Below are positions 56,831 through 64,000 of a stretch of 64,000 nt of DNA, piece by piece. The translations under genes were made by a program, and so were the position numbers. The DNA comes from Dermabacteraceae bacterium TAE3-ERU5 (lineage in GTDB: Bacteria; Actinomycetota; Actinomycetes; Actinomycetales; Dermabacteraceae). Positions within the stretch are counted from its first letter, which is position 1. Each line of letters begins with the position of its first letter. Location of the stretch: contig JAHUUK010000004.1 in the NCBI GenBank assembly GCA_019218375.1, positions 62,001-126,000 of the forward strand, written 5' to 3'. The notes under the pieces are model-generated. The model was not told the origin of the DNA, ran no database searches, and worked only from the letters and a program-made list of their open reading frames with translations.

Positions 56831-57727
56831 TCACATTTTCGACCAACCGGGGGTGGCGGGGCCGACGGTTGGCCGCCAGCCGGTGGCGTGCGCGAATTTG
56901 AGCGGAGAAAGCCGCTGGCTGCGGCGCTGCACGTCGAGGCGCGGCCCGACGCTGAGCTGAGCGATTGTTGGGTAAAACTTTGCCGGTTCGTCCGCCCCCG
57001 CCTCGGCGGCAAGGTCTTTTGCCCAGCGGCCCCTGGTCACGGGTTCCGCGCACACGTTGTAAAAACCGGTTCCCGCGTCGAGCGCGGCCACGAAAGCGGC
57101 CCCCGCATCCCTGTGATGGATTAGCGGCAGATAGTCTTTTGGTCTGCCGAGCAGGACCGGCCTCCCCCGGCGCACCTGCTGCAGGCCGTGCACGCTGCGT
57201 TCGTCGCGGCCGTAGAGTTGCCCCAGGCGCAGGATTACGCAGGTGCGCCCGCCGCGCGCAAAATCTACCGCCGCCCGTATCTCCGCCAGCCGGGGATTAA
57301 AAACCCTGGAACTGGAGGTGAACGGCGCATCCTCCCCGATCCATTCAGCCCCTCTGTCGGGGTAGAGGGAAGAAAGCGATTCTTGGATAAGCCTGCCCAC
57401 CCCCGCTGCTTTAGCGGCGGCGGCGATAAGGGGCGAGGCCTCCCCGTGCAGCCGATCGTCTTCCATCCAGGCCGAGGGGCGCATGGCATTCACCCCAACG
57501 GGAATGCTGCGCGCGGCGTTAACCACGACATCGTGCCCGCGCAGGGCACGCTCCAGATCGGACTGCGAGAAGACGTCTGTCACCACGGCTCGCGCGCCGT
57601 ACCCTTCGAGCAGGGGGACGTCATCGACTTTGCGCGCCAACGCGCTCACGCGATGCCCGGCCCGCCCCATGGCGGAAACAATTTCTTGCCCCAGGACGCC
57701 TTCGGCACCGACCACGGCAACCTTCAC
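56831..57727 (-). CDS. NAD-dependent epimerase/dehydratase (atypical SDR)
   Basis: 298 residues from a GTG, seven to ten bases after GGGGGAGGGG. The Rossmann start is VKVAVVGAEGVLGQEIVSAMGRAGH and the atypical-SDR centre has SLSSLYPDRGAE (Tyr-X3 pattern not clear) and LRLGQLYGRDERS. It resembles NAD(P)-binding epimerase-like proteins but its substrate is unknown. It is monocistronic and divergent from the amino-acid symporter; the ~290-base gap between has no gene. Confidence 0.75.
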   Translation of the reverse strand: MKVAVVGAEGVLGQEIVSAMGRAGHRVSALARKVDDVPLLEGYGARAVVTDVFSQSDLERALRGHDVVVNAARSIPVGVNAMRPSAWMEDDRLHGEASPLIAAAAKAAGVGRLIQESLSSLYPDRGAEWIGEDAPFTSSSRVFNPRLAEIRAAVDFARGGRTCVILRLGQLYGRDERSVHGLQQVRRGRPVLLGRPKDYLPLIHHRDAGAAFVAALDAGTGFYNVCAEPVTRGRWAKDLAAEAGADEPAKFYPTIAQLSVGPRLDVQRRSQRLSPLKFAHATGWRPTVGPATPGWSKM

Positions 57728-58013
57728 GTTTTCCCCTCCCCCAAGCAGCGTTTTGCGCGGCAAATGCCACTATTCACACAATATCGCTTCCCGTCAGAGA
57801 CGATTGCACCACACCCGCGATAACGCTTCAGTAACGATCTAAGGCAATCCTTATTATTTTGCTCTCAAGAGAGTTTTTGACCCGCTAACGTCCCCTATTC
57901 TTTAGGCTGGGAATCGCCAGAGGCACGCCTCGCAGCGCCCCTTTTCCGACAGTGCCGCTAGGCTCCGTCGGCCGCGCGCCGTCGGATCTCTGAGCTTACA
58001 AGGAGTCTTTTAC
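57728..58013. other. Divergent intergenic region before the symporter
   Basis: 286 bases with no gene. It has an AAGGAG before the symporter ATG. I looked for a glycine-riboswitch core and saw none. No clear promoter pair stands out. Confidence 0.4.
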
Positions 58014-59426
58014 ATGCAGGAAACGCTTAATAGCTGGCTCGGAGCTATCTCCGAGCAGATGTACGGCAGCTGGCTGATTATTCTGCTGCTGGGTGGCGGC
58101 ATTTGGTTCTTCATCGCTACCCGAGCGCTGCCTGTGCGCCTGGCGGGCGAGGCCATCCGTGTCGTTGCTGAGCCGCCGTCGGAAAAGGACTCCATGTCTT
58201 CGTTCCGGGCACTGATGGTTTCGACCGCCTCCCGCGTGGGCGTTGGCAACATTGCCGGTGCAGCATCCGCCGTCGCCCTGGGCGGCGCGGGCGCAGTCTT
58301 TTGGATGTGGGTTGTGGCCGTCGTCGGCTCCTCCAGCGCATTCATCGAATCCACCCTGGCGCAGATCTACAAGCGCCGTAACCCGGAAAGCGACGCCTCT
58401 TACGGTGGCCCCGCCTATTACATCGAGGCGGCCCTCAAGCAGCGCTGGCTCGGCATCGTCTTCGCTATCGCCCTGATCGCCACCTACTTCGGCGGCTTCA
58501 ACATGGTGGCCAGCTTCACCGTCGCTTCTTCGTTCGAGAACTACAGCTTCCACAGCAGCTCCACCCCGCTGGTTGTCGGCGCTGTCCTCGCGATCCTCGT
58601 TATCGGTTCGATCATGGGCGGCCCGCAGAAGCTGTCCTCCGTGACCGCCGTGCTGGTTCCCGCCATGGCTATCGTCTACATCGTGATGTGCCTGGCCGTC
58701 ATCGTCACCCACATCGGCGCCCTGCCCGGCGCTATCGGCCAGATCTTCAGCGAGGCATTCACCTTCAGCGCCGCCGGTGGCGGCCTGCTGGGCGCGGCCG
58801 TCATGAACGGCATCAAGCGCGGCCTGTACTCCAACGAGGCCGGCGTCGGCTCCGCCCCGAACGCCGCCGCCTCCGCGTCGGTCAGCCACCCCGTCAAGCA
58901 GGGCCTCGTGCAGATGCTGTCGGTTTGGATCGACACCCTGCTCATCTGCAGCGCCACCGCTTTCGCCGTGCTGTGCTCCGGCGTGGTTGGCAGTGACAAG
59001 CTGAAGGGCGTGCCGTTCGTGCAGGAGGCCATGGCCACCACCTTCGGTTCCTTCGGCCACATGTTCGTGACCATCTGCCTGTGCGTGTTCGCATTCACCA
59101 CCCTGATCGGCAACTACTTCTACGCCGAAATCAACCTGCAGTACCTGTTCAACAACAAGGCTCCCCTGTTCACGCTGATCACTTTCCGCATCTGCGCGGC
59201 CCTGATCGTGCTGCTGGGCGCGACCCTCGAGTTCGCCCTGGTGTGGAACCTGGCCGACGTACTGATGGGCGTCATGGTGTTCATAAACATGCCGGTGCTG
59301 TTCGTGCTCGGTAAGCACGCGATCCGCGCGGGCGAGGACTACATCGCCCAGCGCAAGGCCGGCAAGAACCCGGTCTACATCGCCGCAAACAACGGCGTTA
59401 CCGAGGCCACCGACTACTGGAAGTAA
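58014..59426 (+). CDS. Sodium:alanine/glycine symporter (AGCS family)
   Basis: 470 residues with about ten membrane helices. The family signature GNIAGAASAVALGGAGAVFWMWVVAVVGSSSAFIEST, and a second AVMNGIKRGLYSNEAGVGSAPNAAASA, match AGCS proteins that import alanine or glycine with sodium. The N- and C-termini are cytoplasmic by the positive-inside rule. The codon choice indicates high expression. A strong ribosome site AAGGAG precedes it and a terminator follows. Confidence 0.92.
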   Translation: MQETLNSWLGAISEQMYGSWLIILLLGGGIWFFIATRALPVRLAGEAIRVVAEPPSEKDSMSSFRALMVSTASRVGVGNIAGAASAVALGGAGAVFWMWVVAVVGSSSAFIESTLAQIYKRRNPESDASYGGPAYYIEAALKQRWLGIVFAIALIATYFGGFNMVASFTVASSFENYSFHSSSTPLVVGAVLAILVIGSIMGGPQKLSSVTAVLVPAMAIVYIVMCLAVIVTHIGALPGAIGQIFSEAFTFSAAGGGLLGAAVMNGIKRGLYSNEAGVGSAPNAAASASVSHPVKQGLVQMLSVWIDTLLICSATAFAVLCSGVVGSDKLKGVPFVQEAMATTFGSFGHMFVTICLCVFAFTTLIGNYFYAEINLQYLFNNKAPLFTLITFRICAALIVLLGATLEFALVWNLADVLMGVMVFINMPVLFVLGKHAIRAGEDYIAQRKAGKNPVYIAANNGVTEATDYWK

Positions 59427-59458
59427 CAGTCACGGCCTCACCGTAACGGTGAGACTCG

Positions 59459-59494
59459 AGTGGGGGCTGACGCTCAGGCGTCGGCCCCCACTTG
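59459..59494 (+). terminator. Terminator after the symporter
   Basis: GTGGGGGC-GACGC and GCGTC-GCCCCCAC pair around TCAG, followed by TTGCTTTCTCTTT. Confidence 0.8.
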
Positions 59495-59545
59495 CTTTCT
59501 CTTTGCGGTTAAAAAGTGAGCGGATTGCGTACAGGCAAATTGGAG

Positions 59546-59574
59546 TTGCGCGCACGCAACCAAACCTGTATAGT
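59546..59574 (+). promoter_or_regulatory. Promoter of the first tRNA-Lys
   Basis: TTGCGC (59546-59551), 17 bases, TATAGT (59569-59574), then 12 bases to the tRNA 5' end. Confidence 0.6.
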
Positions 59575-59586
59575 TTTGTCCTGTTC

Positions 59587-59660
59587 GCGCCATTAGCTCA
59601 GTTGGTTAGAGCAGCTGACTCTTAATCAGCGGGTCCGGGGTTCGAGTCCCTGATGGCGCA
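59587..59660 (+). tRNA. tRNA-Lys, anticodon CTT (copy 1)
   Basis: 74 bases. Acceptor GCGCCAT/ATGGCGC, anticodon stem GCTGA/TCAGC with loop CTCTTAA, T arm GGTTCGAGTCC. CCA is not encoded (CCC follows A73). Identical in sequence to the copy at 61935-62008. Confidence 0.95.
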
Positions 59661-59667
59661 CCCGCAA

Positions 59668-59707
59668 GTGAAGCCCCCGTCTTAACGACGGGGGCTTCAC
59701 TGTTTTC
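59668..59707 (+). terminator. Terminator after tRNA-Lys copy 1
   Basis: GTGAAGCCCCCGTC and GACGGGGGCTTCAC form a 14-bp stem with TTAAC loop, followed by TGTTTTCT. Confidence 0.88.
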
Positions 59708-59834
59708 TCCCCTAAAAATCTCTGCGTGGTGTGGTGAGCGCGCAGGCCCTCGCCCGTAATATGGATCGCCAGACACTGCCTGATGTCGGATCAGACACCG
59801 GCACTCCCACCGGGACGGTTAAACGGAGGAACAA

Positions 59835-61649
59835 ATGCGCGCTAAAAAGTCACCCCTCTTCGCCCCGTTCGCCGCGCTCCCCCACGTTTGGCGCGCCTCC
59901 CCCGCCCCATTCCTGCTATTGAGCCTCTTCCTGCTTTTGCAGGGGCTGATCGGGCCAGCCACAGCGCTTCTGCTCGGAGATACCGTCGGCAGTTTCACTA
60001 ACGGCGGCTTTGGCCCTCACCTTCCCCGCCTACTACTCATGTGGGCTCTGCTTACCGCCGCCTCGCTGTTCACCTTTCCGGTCGTATTCTCCCTAAGCGG
60101 CAGGCTGAACGAGGATCTGAGCACCTATCTGCAGGGCCTGCTGCTACAGCGCGGCACGTCTTTGCAGACCATGGAGCTGTTTGATGATCCGCGCGCTTAC
60201 GACGTAATCAGCCTGGTGGTTAAGGAAGCCAAAAGCCGCCCTGTCAACTACATCGTGCTCTATAGCTATATCTTGCGCGGCGGCATCGCCATCGCCTCTT
60301 TCGCCGCGATCTTGTGGTCTTTCGCCTGGTATATCCCCCTGCTGCTGATCGGTGCAGCGCTACCGCTTAACCGCGCCCTGACGGCCATGCGGGAAGCGAA
60401 CTGGACGGGGATCAGGGAGCGTGCACAGGCCTCGCGCTATCTGGATTACCTGGTTTCGCTTTTCCTACGACGGGAGACGGCGCTGGAGGTGCGCGCCCTG
60501 GAGATGCAAGCAGCGGTGCAGCAGCGTTTTATGGCCGATAAGAAAGAAATGCTTTCCGAGTTGCGCAGGCATCGCCGACAGGGCTTGTTGGCAAACCTGC
60601 CCGGCCTGGCGCTCGGGGCGGCTATGTATGCGAGCGCAATCGCACTTTTGCTTGTGCGGGCCGATTCTGCCGGTATCGCCGTGGCCGGGCTTGCTGCGGG
60701 AGTGCAGGCGTTCTCTCTCATGCAGCAAACCGTTAGCGAAGTGGTGGAAAACCTCGCCTACCTGCGCGAAAAAGCATTCTTTTTCCAAGATCTAAACACC
60801 CTGCTCGCTTTCACCGAGAGAACCCTGCCCTCAAGAGCCCTCTCCGCCTCTCAGATGGGCACAGGGGTAAGCAACGAGGAAAAACACCTTGCCGGTGATC
60901 CGGAGGCAGCGTCGGTTATCGAATTTAAAGATGTTTCTTTCACCTATCCAAACTCCGCGGAGCCCGCAGTAAAAGAGGTTTCGTTCCGCGTGGCGGAGGG
61001 GGAAACCCTCGCGATAGTGGGAGAGAACGGCTCCGGTAAATCTACGCTGCTGAAACTGGTCTGCGGCTTCTACGGCCCCGACAGCGGCACCGTGCTGGTG
61101 AACGGTTTGCCGCTTACTTCCGCAAGAGCGTCCACGTGGCGAAGGGAGATAAGCCCTATATTCCAGCACACGACGGCCTTCGCGATGACCTTCGCACAGA
61201 ACCTATCCCCCGCCGGGCAGGCTTCTCCTGACGCAATGCAAAGCGCGCTCGACGCCGTTTATGGGCAGCAGCCGCCCCGACCTTTGAGGGAGGAACTCGG
61301 GGTTGAGTTTGGCGGAAGCGAACTCTCCGGTGGGGAACTGCAGCGCCTGGGCATAGCCAGGGCCATGGCCCGTGACGGCCGCATAGTTGTACTCGACGAA
61401 CCGACGTCGGCCATAGATCCCCTTTTCGAAGCCGAGGTGTTTTCCGCGATTCGCAGCTTCGTGCGGGGAAGAACGGCGATCATCGTCACCCATCGCATGC
61501 CGCAGGCCCTCAGCGCCGACAGGGTACTGGTCCTGGCAGCGGGCGAGGTAAGCGAATTTGGTTCCCCGCGCGAACTGTTAGCCGCGGGTGGGGCGTTCGC
61601 ACGGATGGTCCGATCGCAGGCGTCGTTGTTTAACGAGCCGGATAGCTAA
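59835..61649 (+). CDS. ABC exporter, fused permease-ATPase
   Basis: 604 residues; CGGAGGAACAA precedes the ATG. Six membrane helices fill residues 20-330, with a cytoplasmic loop at about 180-240. The ATPase has P-loop VGENGSGKSTLL, signature LSGGELQRLGIARAMA and Walker B RIVVLDEPTSAID. It is a half-transporter probably acting as a homodimer. No substrate genes are nearby, so the cargo is unknown (drug, lipid or peptide). It lies between two identical tRNA-Lys genes, with repeat element copy B after it. Confidence 0.88.
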   Translation: MRAKKSPLFAPFAALPHVWRASPAPFLLLSLFLLLQGLIGPATALLLGDTVGSFTNGGFGPHLPRLLLMWALLTAASLFTFPVVFSLSGRLNEDLSTYLQGLLLQRGTSLQTMELFDDPRAYDVISLVVKEAKSRPVNYIVLYSYILRGGIAIASFAAILWSFAWYIPLLLIGAALPLNRALTAMREANWTGIRERAQASRYLDYLVSLFLRRETALEVRALEMQAAVQQRFMADKKEMLSELRRHRRQGLLANLPGLALGAAMYASAIALLLVRADSAGIAVAGLAAGVQAFSLMQQTVSEVVENLAYLREKAFFFQDLNTLLAFTERTLPSRALSASQMGTGVSNEEKHLAGDPEAASVIEFKDVSFTYPNSAEPAVKEVSFRVAEGETLAIVGENGSGKSTLLKLVCGFYGPDSGTVLVNGLPLTSARASTWRREISPIFQHTTAFAMTFAQNLSPAGQASPDAMQSALDAVYGQQPPRPLREELGVEFGGSELSGGELQRLGIARAMARDGRIVVLDEPTSAIDPLFEAEVFSAIRSFVRGRTAIIVTHRMPQALSADRVLVLAAGEVSEFGSPRELLAAGGAFARMVRSQASLFNEPDS

Positions 61650-61700
61650 GCAGCCGGGTAGCTAAGGGCTAGGGCCACCACCGGCTCAGGCCCGGGCACG

Positions 61701-61840
61701 GATAACGTTTGGGTGCACTTTTGGCTGCGCCTAACGTTTGGGTGCACTTTGCGTGGGTTAAAGGGCGTTTTGGCAGCAGTTAGTGCACCCAGGTGTGAGA
61801 GGGCAGCGATAACCGGCAGGAAGTGCACCCGAGCGTCATC
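61701..61840. repeat. Palindromic repeat element, copy B
   Basis: Four boxes: TGGGTGCACT at 61710 and 61739 in direct order, AGTGCACCCA at 61782 and the variant AGTGCACCCG at 61822 in inverted order. Start spacings are 29, 43 and 40, as in copy A. The 23-base core at 61756-61778 (GGTTAAAGGGCGTTTTG and on) is the reverse complement of the copy A core with two mismatches. Confidence 0.7.
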
Positions 61841-61894
61841 GCCCCAACGCCAAAACCAGAACAGGCGGTGAGGTGAGCATCACGCCCTCACGAT

Positions 61895-61925
61895 TTGGTT
61901 ACCCGGGGGAAGCCTGGTCTATCAT
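61895..61925 (+). promoter_or_regulatory. Possible promoter of the second tRNA-Lys
   Basis: TTGGTT (61895-61900), 19 bases, TATCAT (61920-61925), then 9 bases to the tRNA. The spacing is longer than usual. Confidence 0.35.
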
Positions 61926-61934
61926 TGTGTGTAG

Positions 61935-62008
61935 GCGCCATTAGCTCAGTTGGTTAGAGCAGCTGACTCTTAATCAGCGGGTCCGGGGTTCGAGTCCCTG
62001 ATGGCGCA
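61935..62008 (+). tRNA. tRNA-Lys, anticodon CTT (copy 2)
   Basis: Identical to the copy at 59587-59660 over the whole 74 bases and the following CCCGCAA. Loop CTCTTAA. It reads AAG. Confidence 0.95.
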
Positions 62009-62015
62009 CCCGCAA

Positions 62016-62055
62016 ACGAAGGCCCCGTCTAAAAGACGGGGCCTTCGTGTTTTAG
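62016..62055. terminator. Terminator after tRNA-Lys copy 2
   Basis: ACGAAGGCCCCGTCT and AGACGGGGCCTTCGT form a 15-bp stem with loop AAA, followed by GTTTTAGC. It can also end the convergent gene on the minus strand. Confidence 0.88.
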
Positions 62056-62070
62056 CTATTCGTGTTTTAG

Positions 62071-62397
62071 CTATTGGGGAAGCTTCTGCTTGGGCTTTTT
62101 CTTACCCCTGGGGCGTTTCGAGTCTTTCCACATATCCCAGGCAAAAGAAACGGCCAGGTAAATGAGCACACATACGCTGGTTGCAAAGAATGCCTTGATC
62201 CCCGCCGAAGGGCCGTCTAGCACCAGATCCACCAGGGAATAAACAATCGCCGTAGGCACCACCAGAATCGCCAGCGCGATTACTAGCAGCAACCATTTGG
62301 GCATGGCAATCAGAATCCTCTCCACCCTGCCCCAGCCGCTATCGGCCCGCGCCGCTTTCTTTTTGCCGGACCTAGCCTTGGTATCTACGCCGCGCAC
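62071..62397 (-). CDS. Small membrane protein, function unknown
   Basis: 108 residues. A basic N-terminus (TKARSGKKKAARADSG) is followed by two membrane segments (about residues 33-54 and 66-88) and a basic C-terminal tail (KDSKRPRGKKKPKQK). Topology puts both tails in the cytoplasm. No family recognised. A strong terminator separates it from tRNA-Lys on the other strand. Confidence 0.65.
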   Translation of the reverse strand: MRGVDTKARSGKKKAARADSGWGRVERILIAMPKWLLLVIALAILVVPTAIVYSLVDLVLDGPSAGIKAFFATSVCVLIYLAVSFAWDMWKDSKRPRGKKKPKQKLPQ

Positions 62398-62697
62398 GGG
62401 AATCTACTCCTCACAATCTCCGAACCTACGGCTTCAGCAACACCGGAAAACATTTGCCGCGGCCTCAGAACCGACGCCACGGAGTGATACCGATATGCCT
62501 TGTGCCTTGCATCATAGCTATCGTTTAATGCGCAAACACCCCTACTTAGGTCTACGGAAAACCGCTCTACACCTATGCCATCTATGCAACTGCAAGCAAG
62601 CCGCTGCCACAAAAACCAAAAGCGTCGGCCCATCCTTTTTATCGGATGGGCCGACGCTTTTGCATTTACACCCGGCTAGGGGGTGAAACCGTGCTGC
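62398..62697. other. Gene-free region with terminator
   Basis: About 300 bases without a convincing gene. It contains the terminator at 62618-62661. Open frames on both strands here lack a ribosome site and codon bias typical of this genome. Confidence 0.5.
62618..62661. terminator. Terminator of the DUF1540 gene
   Basis: AAAAGCGTCGGCCCATCC and GGATGGGCCGACGCTTTT form an 18-bp stem with a TTTTTATC loop. Strong on both strands. Confidence 0.9.
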
Positions 62698-62979
62698 TTA
62701 CTCCGTGTAGGAGAGGCAGTCGGCGGCGGTGCCGCCGGAGCCAATGCGCACCTGGGTGGCGGTGCATTCCAGATTCTTGTTGAAGGCGCAGGCAACTCGC
62801 TGGCAAGCGCCAACCTGGGTAACAACCTTAGAGATACCGCCCTTTACGTCGAGCGGAATGAAGGTAGCGCAGCTTGCATCCTCGCCTACGGTAACGGCGA
62901 AAGCGTGGCAGCCGTTGTCGTTGAACGAGCAAGCCGAAACGGTGCAGTTGCTGACCGGGGTCATGTCGATGGCAGTCAT
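62698..62979 (-). CDS. DUF1540 domain protein (two cysteine-rich repeats)
   Basis: 93 residues, preceded by GGAAAGAGG. Two similar units occur: CTVSACSFNDNGCHAFAVTV (residues about 12-31) and CQRVACAFNKNLECTATQVRI (about 59-79), each with a following Cys (ASC; AADC). This is the DUF1540 pattern, a presumed metal-binding unit. Monocistronic, with a strong terminator after it and an AT-rich region upstream that may contain its promoter. Function unknown. Confidence 0.82.
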   Translation of the reverse strand: MTAIDMTPVSNCTVSACSFNDNGCHAFAVTVGEDASCATFIPLDVKGGISKVVTQVGACQRVACAFNKNLECTATQVRIGSGGTAADCLSYTE

Positions 62980-63122
62980 GAGAACCTCTTTCCTAGAGTC
63001 GATGAAATTACTCTAAACAGAAAAAAGAAATGCCGCCAGGCAGGAAAGGCTGGGCAAATAAAACAAAGTTTTTCAATTAAAAAACATGCGCGTTGCATTA
63101 AAAAGTTCGGTATTCCTAAATG

Positions 63123-63141
63123 GGTTTAGCTACGCTTAACC
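63123..63141. promoter_or_regulatory. Imperfect palindrome before the YchJ-FetB operon
   Basis: GGTTTAGCTACGCTTAACC is a 19-base palindrome with two mismatched pairs. A second repeat, TTACCC-CGCAC-GGGTAA (63150-63166), overlaps the likely promoter. The first could be a metalloregulator site; no regulator is proven. Confidence 0.35.
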
Positions 63142-63175
63142 TCACCGCCTTACCCCGCACGGGTAAACTGGGGCA

Positions 63176-63553
63176 ATGATTTCCTGCCCTTGCGGTGGCG
63201 GCAGCTACCCCGAATGCTGCAAGCCTGTGATTGCCAATCCGAGCAGCGCAGACACGCCAGAACAGATCATGCGCTCCCGCTACACCGCATACGTGCGGCG
63301 CGATCTAAAGCACCTGCTTACCACCTGGCATCCCGATACCGCCCCCGAGCGCTGCGACCTTGCCGCGTCCCTGGCCGACGGCACCGTATGGCAGGGATTA
63401 ACCGTTCATTGCGCCAGCCATACGGGAACCAGCGGGCGTGTGGAATTTACCGCCCACTATCTGACTCCCGCGGGCGGCGGCGCTCTGCGTGAGAACAGCC
63501 GTTTCGTGAAAGAGGCGGACCGCTGGCTATACCTGGACGGCAAGCACCAATGA
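63176..63553 (+). CDS. YchJ family (UPF0225) SEC-C protein
   Basis: 125 residues. The N-terminal SEC-C zinc motif is CPCGGGSYPECCKP, followed by a YchJ core (QIMRSRYTAYVRRDLKHLLTTWHPDT) and C-terminal FVKEADRWLYLDGK. Function unknown; the metal site suggests binding to nucleic acid or protein. The start is close to the promoter. The stop overlaps the permease start by four bases, so they are coupled. Confidence 0.85.
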   Translation: MISCPCGGGSYPECCKPVIANPSSADTPEQIMRSRYTAYVRRDLKHLLTTWHPDTAPERCDLAASLADGTVWQGLTVHCASHTGTSGRVEFTAHYLTPAGGGALRENSRFVKEADRWLYLDGKHQ

Positions 63554-64000
63554 TCGACAATCAGGTATTGCTGACCACAGCCGTAGGCCTAGCCCTCATG
63601 TTGGCGATCATGCAGGGTGTTTTGCTCACTGCCGGGGTGAACATCGGTTGGCGTGGGGTTACCGCTACTCTGCGCGCGATAATTCAGCTCGGCATCGCCT
63701 CCCTGATTTTGAGCGGCGTTTTGAGCGTTGGCTGGACCGTGCTGCTGGTGCTGGTTTTCATGGCTACAACCGCGTCACTGACTTCTCGCAGCAGGCTGGG
63801 AAACATGCCGGGGGCTAATTCTGCGGTCTGGCTGGGCGTCATCACCGGCGCCTGGAGCATGATCGCCATAGTGTTTGCCACCGGCATGCTGGACACCGAT
63901 CCCCGCAACGTGATCGCGATAGGCGGGATCGTTACCGGTAATGCGATGAGCGCGGCCACGCTTGCCGGGCGTAATTTCCGCCTGGCGGCGGAGCATCGAC
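63550..64000 (+). CDS. FetB-like iron export permease (UPF0014), 3' end cut
   Basis: The ATG overlaps the YchJ stop (ATGA). About 150 residues are visible: several membrane helices (TTAVGLALMLAIMQGVLL; LGIASLILSGVL) and GNAMSAATLAGRNFRLAAE, a hallmark of the FetB/UPF0014 permease. With an ATPase FetA it exports iron in E. coli. The rest lies beyond the window. The gene is likely the second of an operon with YchJ and perhaps an ATPase further on. Confidence 0.82.
   Translation, partial: MIDNQVLLTTAVGLALMLAIMQGVLLTAGVNIGWRGVTATLRAIIQLGIASLILSGVLSVGWTVLLVLVFMATTASLTSRSRLGNMPGANSAVWLGVITGAWSMIAIVFATGMLDTDPRNVIAIGGIVTGNAMSAATLAGRNFRLAAEHR

Noticed and set aside
57728-58013. A glycine riboswitch before the symporter
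   Set aside because: No conserved core seen on inspection.

Overview
The window comes from a GC-rich actinobacterium, most likely a member of the Actinomycetaceae or a close relative. This is inferred from the gene set: an atp operon followed by a DUF2550 gene, Rho with a long charged N-terminal insertion, a fused E2/E1 oxoglutarate decarboxylase (Kgd), a SigR/RsrA redox pair, pyrophosphate-type phosphofructokinase, the 24-residue ribosomal protein bL37, UPF0182 next to a PPA1309-type gene, and a DipZ-type protein. Most of the window is ordinary chromosomal backbone.

Layout. Positions 1-7766 (minus) carry atpI-B-E-F-H-A-G-D-C and the start of a DUF2550 gene. Positions 7811-21354 (minus) carry WecA-type transferase, TsaC-type tRNA modification, prmC, prfA, rpmE, rho, the threonine/lysine block thrB-thrC-hom-lysA, tRNA-Arg(CCG), tsaD and an M23 peptidase. 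Two CNNM/CBS membrane proteins follow, then kgd divergent on the plus strand, a degenerate SGNH protein and bL37. The rsrA-sigR pair lies on the minus strand, then DoxX, aroA, rsgA, hisN and pfp on the plus strand.

Positions 34622-43272 are an accessory island between backbone genes. It holds an imperfect palindromic repeat element, an SGNH hydrolase, an ABC-F protein with a leader peptide and hairpin that look like translational attenuation, a GNAT acetyltransferase, a methyltransferase cassette flanked by a 177-bp direct duplication, an MmeI-like restriction-modification gene broken at a run of ten G, and an Abi_2 protein with a HEPN motif. The G10 tract suggests a phase-variable (currently OFF) restriction-modification gene. 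A second frameshift in a C5 run leaves open that it is a decayed gene or that the sequence has homopolymer errors.

Positions 43352-64000 return to backbone: initiator tRNA, a redox operon (thioredoxin-like lipoprotein, DipZ, response regulator, histidine kinase), UPF0182, an SSB, an RNHCP protein, a zinc alcohol dehydrogenase with operator-like palindromes, tRNA-Arg(TCT), oligoribonuclease with an AGE-family epimerase, tRNA-His, an SDR protein, and an alanine/glycine symporter. Two identical tRNA-Lys(CTT) genes then bracket an ABC exporter and a second copy of the palindromic element. The window ends with a DUF1540 protein, a YchJ-type protein and the start of a FetB-like permease.

The most unusual signals are the G10 tract, the paired palindromic elements whose 43-bp core appears inverted between copies, the ABC-F leader, and the duplication that brackets the methyltransferase.
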